From assembly GCA_029964075.1 (NCBI GenBank), contig CM057140.1, positions 10,186,643 through 10,250,642 on the forward strand: a stretch of 64,000 bases of DNA. The letters run 5' to 3'. This DNA is from Patiria pectinifera (lineage: Eukaryota; Echinodermata; Asteroidea; Valvatida; Asterinidae). Position numbers and translations under genes: made by a program. Shown in pieces: positions 11,566 through 24,860 of this stretch. The notes beneath the pieces were generated by a model that was not told the origin of the DNA, did no database searches, and saw nothing but the letters and a program-made list of their open reading frames with translations. Each line of letters opens with the position of its first letter. The first letter of the stretch is position 1.

Positions 11566-14089
11566 TATATTACATTAGCTTGCACACAAGTTTGGCACAG
11601 AAATACGTGAAAACAATTTTTAACTAAACAATACATTTGCGCTTCGCAGTTCCATAAAATTGACAGCTCATCTCACTGTTTGGAATGGTTTTCTGGTACC
11701 GTTATTGGGCTTCCTTTGTTGTCAAAGCAAGTCACGCCATTGTGCGGTGCAAGTTATCAGCCAACAGTCAATGCTGGCTTTCTCGCTGCAAAGCGGAGGC
11801 AACATCTCTTCCCACCCAATATTAATAAATCCCCGGCCCGTACACTCCACCAAGAACCAGTTGAACATCCAGCCTCGGGGCTATTGGCTAGACATGAAAC
11901 AATTTCACAATGCAATTATGACAGCTCCGCTGACAAGACCCCGTCGCTGACGATAAAAAAACCGGGAGCCAAAAGCAGCTAGCCCAGATAATGTTGCAAT
12001 AAAATCCCAATCATTTCATTTCTAGCCCTGGAGGCACATGAATGGAAGAAGAGTGGTAGTGGAGGGGGGGGGGAAGAGATAGAGAGACGGGAGAAAGAAA
12101 TTGCACTCCCAAAACTGGACCGTTTCGCCAGACAAATTTTTGACGAACAGGGACATCGCGGTGATAAGAAGAAAAGCCTTTGTTTTGACAAGCGGGTTTT
12201 TCTGGAGTGTGGTCCCGGGTTTGCGTTTGGCCCCCGGGCGTTTTCTATATTAAGGTGATTAAAAAACGGTTTCCGATGGGCTTGGCATTGTTGCATGTTT
12301 CGAAGATAAAAGTTCTCCTATTACCCGGCCCGGGTACCGGTTCTCTGATTACCTTGATGTTTGATTAGATCTGGGTATGTGTGCGCGAGGACCAGTGACA
12401 AATAAGATGGAATCTGAAATTAGTATTTGCGGCATCTCTTGGGGGGTCCGGTCGTGCACAATAAGAGTGTGCTGAACTTTCTAAGCCTGTATTAGGGTTT
12501 TAGCGTCGGAGTGTCATACAAGACGCCAATGTTGGATTCGTCACAGAGTTCGATGACTTCCTTCCGAAGACCAGCCCGCTAATCTTTGGCAAAAGCTCAC
12601 TGGTCCCTAGACAGTTGGCACTAGTACTGCGTGCAGCCATGGAGCAAGTAACTTACACACACGTATACCAATCAACTTTATATTCTGAACTATTCAGTCC
12701 TGGTGGAGGGACTGCCAAACTATACTAAAAGTGAGGCTTGTGGTTTGCTTGTGTGTAGGTTTCTATCAACCAAAGGCTTGCCAGTGTAAGCTAGTACAAT
12801 GTTCCTCTGGAGGGAGTATCAGAATTCTCGTAATTTATGAAAATTCTTGAATTCAATTATAGAATTGATGAACCCAAACATTTTCCTTTCTTGTGCGAAG
12901 TGTTTGTTGGATTCAGTTCAGTGGTTTTGAAACAAAGGCCATTATGTAAAACCAGTCCATTTTGCTCCATTCCAAGTTTGACAACATGTTGTCAAACTAA
13001 ATGTGTTGCAACACATACATTGATAGCGTACACAATGTGTTTCTCTGCAAGTGACATAACATTGTACTTTTGTTTGCATCAGTATTTTTATTGCAACTTA
13101 TTGTTCATAAATGATACAATCACTGACTTCATAAATTAAAATTCATAACAAAACATGTATTATTCCTCCTGTTTAGAGTAGTAATCAAAAAGCCAGTCTA
13201 TTAAGCTAAATGTTAAACTTAGAATGGTGCAAAATAGTCTTTATTTGGAAAACCGGTGAAGAGAATGCGATGGAAATTTAGGTACATGTAGTACAATAAA
13301 TATGCTTCACAATTATGTAAAAAAAAAAAAAGTAGAAATAACATCTCCGTGTTTTTTTTAGAATTCTGCTACAACCCTGAGAGGGTAATTTTTTTTGGGG
13401 GGGGGGGCCTGTACACCAGCCTTGTTTTTAACCAACAGTGAAAATGTTCATCCCATAAGCACAGCTCTATCATTCTACAGTCTCACCAACATATTTACAA
13501 TAAAAATGCATCTGCAAAGCCAATAGGAAATATTGAGAACAAGCTCATTACTCTTTGAACATATGTGCACAATACGTTGTACATGTACTCTACTTGTAGC
13601 AGGGTACTACCGGTAATTTGTGATTACATTAACATGCATGGGCATCTGTACATGTACATGTACCAAGGTCACACAACAAGTGGACAATCCGTTCACCAAT
13701 CTCACAAGGCATAGTTATGTACTTGGGCCGTTTCAGCCGTCTGCAAAATGGCGAGAAATAGCAGATTTGGCAAACGAGAATTTCAACAACAACAAAAATG
13801 TTGATTGGACGTGGGCCTTAATCAACTAATACACACCTTGACCAATAGATAAAGCGCGAGGAAGGTGCGGCCGTACATGGCCAAACAGAATTACCATGTT
13901 TGTGTAGCAGATGGAATTAGCCTGTGTTGTTTTTTTGTGCACACAGAAATTTAAAGGTCATTCCTCCGGGCACTTTTGTTGTATACGTAAGCCTTGATAT
14001 AATTTCTTCTTAACACAATAATTTGCAGGGAAGTTTGCTGTCAAAGAAGCGCTTGGAAGTTTGTCAATTTATTAAAGCATAGAGGTAGA
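11566..14089. other. Non-coding intergenic DNA
   Basis: No supported gene. Notable low-complexity tracts are a G run at about 12063-12072, poly-A at 13319-13332 and a T8G11 run near 13391-13409. Open frames around 11660-12000 overlap each other and have no recognisable domain. Confidence 0.45.
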
Positions 14090-14345
14090 GTATATCAGTA
14101 GTCCTTTGTGCATTTTCTTCGTTTGAAGCAACAAAAGTGCTCACAAAAATCTAAAGACGGGTGCTTAAACAACTAACCTTGGTGAACTCTTAGCTCAGTG
14201 AATGCTGTATATTCCGAGAAAGCAATATTCTGGGATCTCGATTTCAATTCAAAAGTTGCCCAGTCATGTTTTTAATTGCACCCGAAATCAGCATCTGGGA
14301 CACGTTCTCATTCAGCCGATTGCAGCTAGCACCCCTTTAAGGGCC
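14090..14345 (+). mobile_element. MITE family C, copy 2 (right-truncated)
   Basis: Homologous to the left half of copies at 8416 and 20505 (GAAGCAACAAAAGTGCTCA, CAATATTCTGGGATCTCGAT, ATCTGGGACACGTTCTC). Homology ends near 14340, so the right half is missing. Confidence 0.6.
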
Positions 14346-14890
14346 TCACATGTATTCAACTGAGTGGTCTCTGAATTCACACAATGAGTGCCCCTTTACT
14401 TGTTTTATTCAACACAGAGGTCTACAAAACTGCCAACGAGTGCCCCTTTAAGGCTTCCTGAGAGAGTGTGGCATTTCCCCGGGGCCGAAATATCTCTAGT
14501 CTTTAAATTCCTGGCAGGGTAAACATTAATTTTTTACCGGTCAGCATTGGACACATCCATGTACATGAGAATCGGCCCATCGGCACTCAATCATCTTGTG
14601 CCCGGGACAATTTGGGATGCCAGCTTTGTGCGCCGGGAAACGTGAACTGTGCGCGGGCATTCTTTCACTCGATTTGATTTGTCGAGACCACGAGCAGGGA
14701 GTCGAAATTGATTTCTTAAAGTTTGGGTGTCTTAGAATTCCCAAGAATATACAGTTTCAAGTTTGGAATTTATTTTTTTTGCAGATTCAATAATCGTCCA
14801 TTTTCTTTAAATGTGGATTAAAAATTTGTAGTTTTCTGGTGATTTTCTGCAAAAAGACTTTTTTTGCATAAGATTGGTCGAGAAACATTC

Positions 14891-14950
14891 AAATTTCAAC
14901 CACAGACTAAAGTTGGCTTATAAATTTCGACCACAGACTAAAGTTGGCTT
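14891..14950 (+). repeat. 31-bp direct tandem duplication
   Basis: Two adjacent copies of a unit containing CCACAGACTAAAGTTGGCTT, with one or two differences (CAACC versus CGACC), indicate a recent local duplication. Confidence 0.8.
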
Positions 14951-17519
14951 GAACCATTATTTCATATTTCCTGTATGCATCATGGACCCTCTGTTGTAAA
15001 AAAAATACACAGTGCTTTCATGTAGACAAGTTATACTACCATTTGGCATTGTACATGTATGTATGTACATGCTATTTACCCAAAATGTCAAGAACTTGGC
15101 AAATGGAAAACCACTCCCAATTTTATAAGTTTTTTTGAGGGATTTCAAATCATATACATGTACATGTAATAGGATGCCAAAGTCAGCTGAACTGGGATGA
15201 AACTAATGTATCAAACCCTGCTACTTGCTACTAGGCCACAGAGAGCCCTCTACTGCCAGTGCACGCATCAGATACATGGAAATCAGTTGATCAACAGAGC
15301 AATTAATTGAAACAGAACATTCCTAGTTGGTGAAATCCCAAAATAACTGTTAACGCTTCTGTCGCAACCAATGTGCTTCTGAATGGACATTATCCTGTGT
15401 CGAGGAACCTAGCCGCCCTCCCCCTCTGCTCAGCCGTTCAACTTTCATGCATCCAGGACACCTTTGCCCAAAGTTTCCGATACTGCTAGTGTCTTTTCCC
15501 TTCGCTTTCAATCCACTGACTCTATATATAGGCCTACTGGCAACCTAAGGTGTGTCGATCGCTTCTCGGTGCGCGACAATTAAAACACATCCCCTCCCAA
15601 CGATTCAACAAGCTTCAGGGTGACGGAAACATGGCTCGTTGCGCCCGCCAGTTCTGTTGGAGGGGAGCGTTTGGCAGGGTGGATTTTTGTTCTTTCTTTT
15701 TTAAGGACTGACTTCCCGGAGATATTTTTGAACTGTGGGCAGGGGGAATTTAATAAAGTCATCGATTGACCCAGTTGGGGTTTCTATATCCAAACACAGG
15801 GTCCGGAGCAAGGCCTCTTTTATTAGCCATAGAATTATAGCTCACGTCGTTCTTTTTCTTTCACTGTATTTGACTGAAGACATTGAACACCACAAGTGAC
15901 GTAACGTTCTGCACAGGGTTTTTGTATGTCATACTGCATTCACGTTAGATTGGGGAAGACAACCAGTGATGCAGCAGCACAGGCAAAAAAAATTGAAAAA
16001 AGTTTCACAAAATGAAACGACATCTTGTGTTTTTAGCCGTGAATTTCCATGATGTAAAACAAATAAAAAACGAAATTTGGCAGGAACAGGTACATACAGG
16101 CATAGGCACTTTTTTCCCATTTTTCAAGAAAGGTTTTAGTAGAGCTTTAAGTTTAGACAAGTGTCTCCCCTTTTCTTGCTCCCTCAATCCGAAAGAAGCC
16201 AAGGCATGAATCACTGCAAATTGTTCTCTGGAATTCGAAGTCCGTGTCGTTCGAGTCGTTAACAATTTATTTAAGTTCCCCCATAGACACAGAGCACTAC
16301 GTGCCTGACGGCACATGTATTTGTGTCAATTCAATAAAACGGAATCCAAACAAGGCCACGGCCAATGCTGCAACGCCTGCCGCAGAAATTCCTCCTTGTT
16401 CCAAATCTCAAATTGTGTTAAAGCGTCGCAAACTTGGCGAGAAAGTGTGGTCCAGGTGCTTTTTTAAACAATCTTCAGGGGCCCCAAGATCATGGCTCTG
16501 TGTTTGTTTTAGGCATGCCTGCTATTTGTACAGGCCGACTTTGATTTGTAAAGTCACTTCTTCGCCAATTTTTCGTTTTCTCATTGTTGGGTATTCACAC
16601 TTTTTTTTTTTTTGGAAGTTTACCGAACTGCACATGAATGATTACTGAAACAGTTCAGGCGATTCACAATGCAGTGCGCCACCAAGAGTTTACCATGGAG
16701 AGTCCATTTTTCAAGTTTACGGTCGACAAAACACGGCCCATTTGAATGAGTGTCAGTAGACAACTCGAGCTAATTGTTATAGATTGGGGCATAGCGTAAC
16801 AGCGTTCTGCCGCCTTACAAAAAAAACACCATATTGATAAAAAGAAAAGAAAAGGGCAAACAGATCCTCGAATCATACACGCTTACGAAACTACTGACCG
16901 GAAAACTAACAATTTTAAATGTCCCGCGCTCCAAATTTGTTGACCATCTCCCGCAATGCTCTTGGCAAACTCTTGGTGGCGCACTGCATTGTGAATCGCC
17001 AGAATTGGTACTTGGTGGGGAAAAAAACCTCAAACAAGAAGCTCAATTTTCCAGTGATTCTAGGCATGTACTTTTATCAACAGTACACCATTCTTTACAA
17101 AATTCAACATCTTATAGACATCTAAATGCAGGTGACAAATTTTGAAGAAAAATTGTCACTGAAAAAATTATAGGAGATTCTTTTTATAGATTTTGGAGTT
17201 GATTTTTGTTATTCATTATTTTTTTTTGGCTAATAATAAAACAAGAACTGAGTTTGGCATTTAAAACCCTTCATTTAAGTTGCGCAGGTTAGCACTCTGA
17301 ACAAAGAACCCATCGTGGTAAAGTTACAAATAATTTCTAACAATTTTCCCGATCCGAACTTTGCCTGCAGCCGACTCAACCTTGCATCCAAACATGAAAG
17401 TACATTCGTAAAAGCATTGCATTCTTGTCAAATGAAGCATCCAAATCAAATAAACGATTACATTTTTTTTCGCCCTTCTCTTTTTTCCAAACCACAACGG
17501 CTCAGCCAAGCCACGTAAT
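14951..17519. other. Non-coding intergenic DNA
   Basis: No supported gene. Frames such as that near 16244-16648 lack recognisable domains or splice context and look like chance. Confidence 0.4.
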
Positions 17520-18060
17520 CTTATTAGTGTAATGACTCGGAGACAAGACGCGGGCTGTAGTGAATTAGCCCTGCAGACAAATTATGATAAAAAATGACAT
17601 CCAATTTGCGGGATCCCCAACGAAAACATAACGGGAGCCAATCGGTGTAACCACTTTACCATTGATTGGTGTTTTAGGGCAGCGGGCGAGTTATCAATGG
17701 AAATTAGCCATTACACTTGTGACGGTACCCCATAGGCCCTGCCTTGCGTACTGTTACACACACGGACCATCCAAGCGTTTATTAGATGACGCTGCAACGC
17801 TATCTGGTCTGCGTGGATACTAGCGCGCAATGTTATCGTCGATCTATCACTGGTATTCTGTCATCGGCCCCGGCGTTTTTTGGTCCTGGTGGTATCACGA
17901 ACTATGCATCTAGACACACAAAGCCAAATTGGGAGTCAATCATAATTTGATGGTTATTCGGGTGATTCATCAAATTGGATTAGAGTCTGTGTAAACGTAT
18001 CTCCCACTAGACAGTAACACAATACGCGATGATAGCTCTATTGTTCGGGATGAGCTGTGT
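17520..18060. promoter_or_regulatory. Non-repetitive, complex-sequence block; possible cis-regulatory DNA
   Basis: Unlike its flanks this stretch is free of homopolymers and repeats. It carries an AGCCAATCGG CCAAT word, TTGATTGG, several homeodomain-like words (AATTAG, TTATGATAAA, CAATCATAA) and CpGs. No open frame of note. The suggestion of a regulatory element is inference from composition only. Confidence 0.15.
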
Positions 18061-20504
18061 GGCAATTGCCCGCTTTTAATCACACACACACGGACAACTG
18101 TTTGTTATTCTGTTCACGGTAACCACTTCAATTGTAGACAGTATTTGCTTGTTCATTGTCTAGTAATAACTTTTTATAGTCTATTTAGGCCAGATGGAAA
18201 TATTTGGAGTTTTTAATAAGTATTCCAGGAAAAAAATGTGTCATAAAAATAAATATATAGCCAAATGGCACTTCTATACTGAAAAATATTAAATATGTTG
18301 GAATTTTCATACAATGGACTATACATGTAAATTGGGAAAAGAACATTTTCAATACTGATATTGGCAAACATATGGAAGCCGAATGTATTTCTTAATGAAA
18401 ATAAATCCTGACCAAATTTAAGAATCATGAAACAAAATGAAAAACAAAATTTCACAACAGGTCATCACAACTACGGCAAAAGTTAAATTAATCGCACGCA
18501 AAAAACTTGATGCATTACATGTTCATACAGCTTCCAGGCAAGCCAAGCTGTCCTGCGATTCTTGGTTGTTTTTGTTACAACAGAAAAGTAGACAAAGAAT
18601 GACTCACAGAATATTGATCATTATCATGCACACACCAAAAATCATCTGACACACAATTTATCACGGTAATCCCTCATGAATTGGGCATTACCACAGACAC
18701 CATTCCATTCACCCCACTTATCAAAATGTGTACAGCTAAACTGGCTAATCCAAAATACCGCGGACTCCAAAAACCAATCAAAAAACAAAAATAGCCCTGG
18801 ACGACAACAAAGTCGTGCCGCCAGCTGGAGATACTGTTCAGTTGGCTCCCAAATATTGATCAACCACTTTGTAATCGTGTTCTAAAGCTCCTGTTTCCCT
18901 TGTCACGGCATTCCGGATCGGACCGACTGCGCAATGATAACAAAAATACACTCGCTGATAACAATCTAGGTTCAGCAGACCAGTGATTGACGATTTTTAA
19001 TTTCCGTATGGGGATTTAAAAATAAGAAAAATTATTCTCGGGACTCCGGAGTTCCTTTTTTTTTTTTTTCTGTGTAGCAAGCAGAAGACAGCTGGGATTT
19101 CTAAAGGTTTTTTTTAAATGATGGGCAGAGTTCAAAGACCTCGACACATACTTCAGAACATGACAGCACATGTACTAAATTATTTGTGCTGCACATGGGT
19201 ACGTTGTACGCGAACCTGCTCACATAGATCATGTATTGGATCGCTGTGGCAGACAGCGAAGACGACGTTACTCTTTCTCGGTTACCGGATGAAAGATGTC
19301 ATTATTTTGCAACGGGGCACTGGCAGAAGGGCGGAATTTCTGTTGAATGTGCTTAAAATCAAAGCGCAATCGGCATGTACATGTAGTCTAAACATCAAGC
19401 GTACCGTGCAGGAATGCTGGAATGCTGAAATCGTGGCCAAAAAAAAAAAAATTGCGCACCACATTTTGTTAAGAGAAAAGCAAGGAAAGCTTGACTTGCC
19501 ATTTGTTTTCTAAAAATTGCATGTATTTTTGTAAACTCCATCTTTGCTCAAAGCTTAATGCAAGTGGCATGTGCATGTAGTTGTTAATTTTGGCAGGTTT
19601 AAAATGTGATGGACACCTTGTTTCCGAGGGCAATACAGATGTTCACTTCAAGATTGCACGATAACTCGTTTCTGATTAACTTATAATGAGGAATGCCTGA
19701 AGATATAATGCAGACAGTTTAGACTCCTACCGGTATTACGCTTACTTATCAAAAGTAAGAAAGTTTTAGAATTTTTTTTTTTTTTGAGGTTTATGTCTTA
19801 AAACGGACAGCTGCTTTAAACAAAAACCAGATGAATTTAAAAAGCAGTGGAAAACCAACAACAGCTTTGCCTCAACTGGGCAGAATTGGAAGCGCGTACC
19901 TTGTAAGCCGTCAAGGCAAGAATCTCGTTCCACCAGCGTTCCAGACTTGTGGTCCACTTTTTCTCCAAAGGTTTACTCCTAGGGCTCTCTGCATTGTCGA
20001 ATAATTTTGTGCATTTGATTATTTCAACTTGGGCTTGATTAAATATTTGAATATTCAAATATTTCATTTCCAAATGCACTGATCAAGTTGAACATGCGCC
20101 AACCTTAGCTGTCCACCGATTGGAATTTGCAAGCGCCTGCGCTTGTCGAAAATTGACAAAGAGATTATTAACCCTCCCATGCAAACACACACTGTGCCAA
20201 TTTGTCCTTTCAGTCAAAATCAATCAAGTGACTGTTTCCAACAGTTAAGAATTACAAAATGTATCAGCCTACATAAAGTAGGATTGACTGACCATGACCG
20301 TTTATGTAACTCGATACAGCTATGCTTTGACTGTGGGTAATTGATAAGCCAGCTGTGCCAACAAGTTGCCTGCTTTGTCTGTTCATGGTCTGTTGACTGA
20401 GTTTGACACAGTGCTTGCTTGACATATGATCTGACTACTGGTGACTAGCTGGTGTTAAAAGTATGGCAGGGGAAGAGGATGGAAAATTTGACTGTTTGTG
20501 ACTG
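18061..20504. other. Non-coding intergenic DNA
   Basis: No supported gene. A 131-codon frame at 19118-19513 begins with two Met codons but is Cys/Arg/Lys-rich with an AAAAAAAAAAAA-encoded lysine run and has no recognised domain; I treat it as chance. Poly-T tracts lie near 19057 and 19771. Confidence 0.4.
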
Positions 20505-21024
20505 TTTAAAGATATAGTCCATCATTTGTAATTAGTGCATTTTGTTCGTTTGAAGCAACAAAAGTGTTCAAAATCTAATGAAGGATACTGAACAACTTAC
20601 TTGATGAAGTTTCAGCTCAGCTTCAGCTTTATATTCAGAGAAAAACAGCGTTCTAGGATCTCAATTTCAAATCAAAAGTTGCTAAATTATGTTTCGAATT
20701 GTTTTGAATTGCAGCTTTACGCGATGTCGCGCACTGATCTGACAAATTATAGCAACCGCGCGCGCCTGTGCGTCGTTCCAATGCTTGTGCGCGCTGTGCT
20801 GAATAACAAAACGAACTACTAATTTAAATTTTTTAACGGTTTTTCTTAAGACGCACCGTTGGAAATGCCTTCTTTCGTTGATTTCTTCAAAATGAGAGCT
20901 TGCCAGAAAGGATAATTTCACAGGGAGTTTAGTCCCCTTACTATCTTTCAACCAGTATGTTTTTCAACAATAATTACGCCAGTTACTTTTTTGGATAGCT
21001 GCAACTGATGGACTCGGGCTTTAA
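20505..21024 (+). mobile_element. MITE family C, copy 3 (full length)
   Basis: The terminal inverted repeat begins TTTAAAGATATAGTCCATCA and ends, inverted, TTAAAGCCCGAGTCCATCAG. The body matches copy 1, including TAATTTCACAGGGAGTTTAG and TTTTGGATAGCTGCAACTGA. Confidence 0.65.
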
Positions 21025-21669
21025 GTAGCAGGAGGGTTAAAATACTTTAAAGAACAGGTAGAAAAGTGCTGATAATTCATCGATATCTGATTACAAAAAT
21101 GCTATTCAGATATTCGAATGATGATCAAATATTGGAATATCTCGTACATATTCAACACAGCCTTATTCACTCTTTATATTTCTTGTGCACATTGACTTGG
21201 CTTAGCAAGCAGAATGTCACATTTGCGTCAGGTTTTTTTGGGGGGTTTTTTGGCCCACGGCCTGACGAGAAGCAGCTTTGTGCACACAGGATCAGACGTT
21301 AGCGGTGATTCCTGCAACAAAACCGTTCTTCCATCTCCACGTTAATGCATCCAAATCCTATCCGGGGCATTAAGCAAACAGTATCGGCCACCATAATGCA
21401 CAGCTAATAGGATTTTCTGAGCAAGGGTCGTTTTTTTTTTTTTAAGAATTATTCAACAAACATGCCATCACCCGAGACCCTCTAGTGTTATCTCGCAGAC
21501 GAATGCTATTAATAATAATAGATTTAACTTTATAAACAAGCACAACATGATCACGAAAATGTATTTTGACATGAAATTATTTTTATTTGGGGGGGGGGAG
21601 GGGGAATTATAGAAATTGTGAAGTGAAAGAATTCAAACATGTATAAGCAAGGAGATATTATTAGTTATC

Positions 21670-21763
21670 CCGCGAGCGCAAGTGGAACACGGAATAATAT
21701 ACCGGTAACGCGTCTGTTTGGACACGGACGCACTACAGTTTCCGTGTTCCACGAGTGCGAGCA
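21670..21763. repeat. Short fold-back sequence
   Basis: GCGAGCGCAAGTGGAACACG and CGTGTTCCACGAGTGCGAG are inverse complements with a loop of about 50 nt. It may be the core of a decayed MITE. Confidence 0.5.
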
Positions 21764-22936
21764 TGACAACGAATTTGTCTGGAAGCAAACCTGACGCACA
21801 GTAAAGATGGAACATGCACGCTGTACACAAACTTTTCAGCAGTTATCCTATTATACGTGCGTGTTGTGCGAAATGGCGCACACATCTTACATGTACATGC
21901 CAGCGGCTCGACCATGTTGTAGCCACGTCCTCCGCAATTCAGCTTCTCAGCTGCGAGTAAGGATGATTAGCCTCCCAAATTATTATTTTTATTATTATTA
22001 TCTTAGAATAGCGCAATACGCGGAGTGCGGTATGGACCGTGGCCACCCGGTACATGGTTACGGCTTGTTGCCATGGATCGACCAATCAGGATCAAGGAAT
22101 CAAGTTTACTTGAAGATAAATGTACATGTACATGAAGGTAGTACATGAATGCCTCCAATATTGAGCGATTTTTGCTGCCAATTTATCGTCAGCAAACTTA
22201 CGTACAAAAGAGCAACTCGTTTGTGAAAATATTTTTGGTATCCAAAGAAATCTCTAATGTAGACATGTGTATGTAAACTGTATCTCATTCATGGGTGCAA
22301 AACAATGGAATATATAATTATAAGTAATTAATTAGGCAATACTGAATACCAAATAAGGGGACTTTTGCATTAAACTGGCCCTAGCTGATTGAAACACACA
22401 TAAAATATTCCATTTAATAACGAAGATATGTCAATTTTGTTGAATATGCATGCAGGTTTTGCAAAAACCTGTTTTGTGTCCGTCAAAATTTTCACTTTTT
22501 CCCACCAAATTCTTCAGGCTCTCTAAACTCACTTTAAAAATTGGATGATGAGGAAGTAAGGCTCAAATATTTATTATCCTTTATGCATGCAGTCAACTTA
22601 CAATACAGTGACCCGGCTGCCCTTAACAACTTTCCTTTGATTAGTTTTCATAATGGATCCGGCCTGCACAACAAAAACCTACATATCGGCCTGTCAGTGC
22701 CAAGTCTCTCTGATGGATGAGCTCTACCGACTTGACCCACTGAAAAATTATTGAAGTGACCCATTTGCGCTGCTGTGTATACATGCATGCACGCTGTACA
22801 CAAAGATACAGTGTTACAGTCACAACTGGAGAATTAACTAACACCTGGACACTGGCACTGTTTTTCCTCAGGTCATTTTTGCTCACAAAAGGTTTTTTTT
22901 ATATTTATAAAGGAAAGTCTGTCTCAGCCAAAATAT

Positions 22937-22986
22937 GGTTCATAAGGCCAGTTCATCTCCGGGTTCATAAGGCCGGTTCATCTCCG
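22937..22986 (+). repeat. 25-bp direct tandem duplication
   Basis: Two copies of GGTTCATAAGGCC(A/G)GTTC followed by ATCTCCG lie head to tail with a single difference. Confidence 0.8.
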
Positions 22987-23023
22987 GTTTCATTCACACA
23001 AAACAAAGTGAGGATATATTTCT

Positions 23024-23391
23024 ATTTCCCCCTTGATGGGATGCTGGCCCGTTGCAGGTTTAACTGCCCGGCTTAATGCCAGCACCCAATAGAAAATTAT
23101 CCGGTTGCGGCCATCTTGATTTTTTCCCATTCAAATCAACGTAACCAAAGCGAGACTGGAAGGAAAAATAGTCTGGTTCCTTTTTGCACAAAAAACATTG
23201 TCATTCAGTACTGTTATTGGATACAGGAAACATGACTGAAATGGTGGCAGCATGATAAACGTCTATGTGGAGAGAGGCTAATTGTAGTAATATGGCTTGC
23301 CCAGGGACACAACACATAGATTGCAGCTGGATTTGAACTTCTGACGATCTGATCACAAGTCCAAAAATTCTAACCACTAGCCCACACTACC
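23024..23391 (-). repeat. tRNA-derived SINE, interrupted by a MITE
   Basis: Read on the minus strand it has GGCTAGTGGTTAGAATTTTT (A-box region), AAGTTCAAATCCAGC (B box), TGTGTCCCTGGGCAAGCC and the terminal GGCCAGCATCCCATCAAGGG. It is the same family as 41028-41220. A MITE at 23098-23258 separates its head and tail. Confidence 0.75.
23098..23258 (+). mobile_element. MITE, copy 2, nested in a SINE
   Basis: Near-identical to 2683-2852 (shared AATCAACGTAACCAAAGCGA and TGACTGAAATGGTGGCAGCA). The left end reads TTATCCGGTTGCGGCCAT and the right end CATGATAA. It splits the SINE around the position where the uninterrupted copy at 41028 runs on without a gap. Confidence 0.7.
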
Positions 23392-24002
23392 CAAAAACTT
23401 AATTTTCCTGTTGTGTACACAGAGCAGAATTGCCATTCATACATATATGAATAATTAATTAGCCATAATTCCAAAACCCTTTGACCTATAGTCATGAAAT
23501 TTCTTAGGTATGTTCATGAAGAGTTGCTCTATTCATGTACCGAGTTTCAAAATTTTTCGTCACTCGATGGCCGAGATCTTAGGCAGGGGTGGAATCCGCC
23601 CCCCCTCCCCCTCCCTCCAGCTGAAAGATGGTTAAAATAACCCAGCCCTTTTAGGGTTAAAACTAGGTTTTTCGGAAGTGTTGATTTTACATGCCATTGT
23701 ACTTTTACCTTGTACATGTACTTGATGTTATCCTTCAGTGGTAAAAAGTGACATTACTTCTCTCATATACTCTCATTTCCCTCAGTTCTCTCATAAAATG
23801 GGACCCGATGGACAAAGCTTAAACTTATCAGGTTACCCTATGTGTGAATAAATAATATGCTTAGACAGGCATGTACACTATTGCCAGGAGCTTTGTCTTG
23901 AAGGTTAACTCCTCACTATTGCATCTCACAAACATCTGCCAAGTGAAATTTCACATCCCACCAGACCAATCTGACAATCGCTGGAACTTGTTCCCAAAGT
24001 TT

Positions 24003-24020
24003 TCCCCCCCCCCCCCCCCC
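24003..24020. repeat. Poly-C tract
   Basis: An uninterrupted run of about 17 C. Similar G or C runs occur at 4451, 21590, 30108, 35500, 44480 and 47707. Their length in the assembly may be unreliable. Confidence 0.9.
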
Positions 24021-24564
24021 TTTCCCTAATTGGGTGAAGATAATTGGGAAAGGGCCGTGCCCCCGCGTCAAAGAAGGGAGTAGTTTCTCACAGCCAAGCA
24101 TAACAACCCGAAACGCCAGCCCCCAAAAAGACACAAAGAATAGGACCGATTTGGACAGGATAATACGAGTGACTTGCTGTGCTTGGGTAAATGAACCCAT
24201 TATTACGCTAACAAAATGTGTCCTTTTTAAGGTACACAAAGTACACGTACTATACACATATCTCTACACAGTAGATCTTTTATGATTCAGTTCTTTGAAC
24301 GCTTCCAGACTACCCGACCAATTTTTTTTTTCCCAAGGATGAAAAACAAATTGTTGTGTCAATTATTGCTAAGCTGTGAATCATAAACGCTGGTACAGCA
24401 GTTATTGAAGATAACATTGAATTGCAGACTTAATCAACTTAGCAAACGTACATTGTATGCCAGCTTAGTGCAAATGGGTCATTCAATAAATATAGGGTCT
24501 ACTTTTTTTCCCCTGCTACATACATTTGTACATGTACATCTGATTCTGATTCTGTAAATTCTGG

Positions 24565-24860
24565 GGCCGATTTCACGAAATGTTAAGACGTGTCTAAAGC
24601 GAAAGCGAACTTGTGACATCATGGCAAGTTTTCACGCTGCGAAAACGTAAAAGTTGAACCTACATGTATTTCAACTTGACGTCATGACATCAAATTCGCT
24701 TCACATTCGCATGAAGTATGAACCGGGCAACTCGTCTTATCTCGCAACTCGTGTTAGGATCGATTTCACCAAACTTAAAGACGCGTTCAACACGTCCTAA
24801 ATTCTTTAGCAACGCGGCTGAACTCGTCTTAACTTAAGATCGGTCTTAGGGTTGTCTTAC
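24565..24860. repeat. Dispersed repeat with internal fold-back
   Basis: GGGGCCGATTTCACGAAA (24564) recurs as GGATCGATTTCACCAAA (24757). Between them GCGAACTTGTGACATCATGG pairs with CATGACATCAAATTCGC in inverse. TCTTAACTTAAGA words near 24835 are palindromic. This probably represents one or two decayed MITEs. Confidence 0.45.

Noticed and set aside
16244-16648. 134-codon plus-strand frame
   Set aside because: No recognised domain, poly-Phe from a T run, no splice or promoter context; most likely chance.
19118-19513. 131-codon plus-strand frame starting with ATG ATG
   Set aside because: Contains a poly-A-encoded lysine run and no domain; composition matches translated non-coding DNA.
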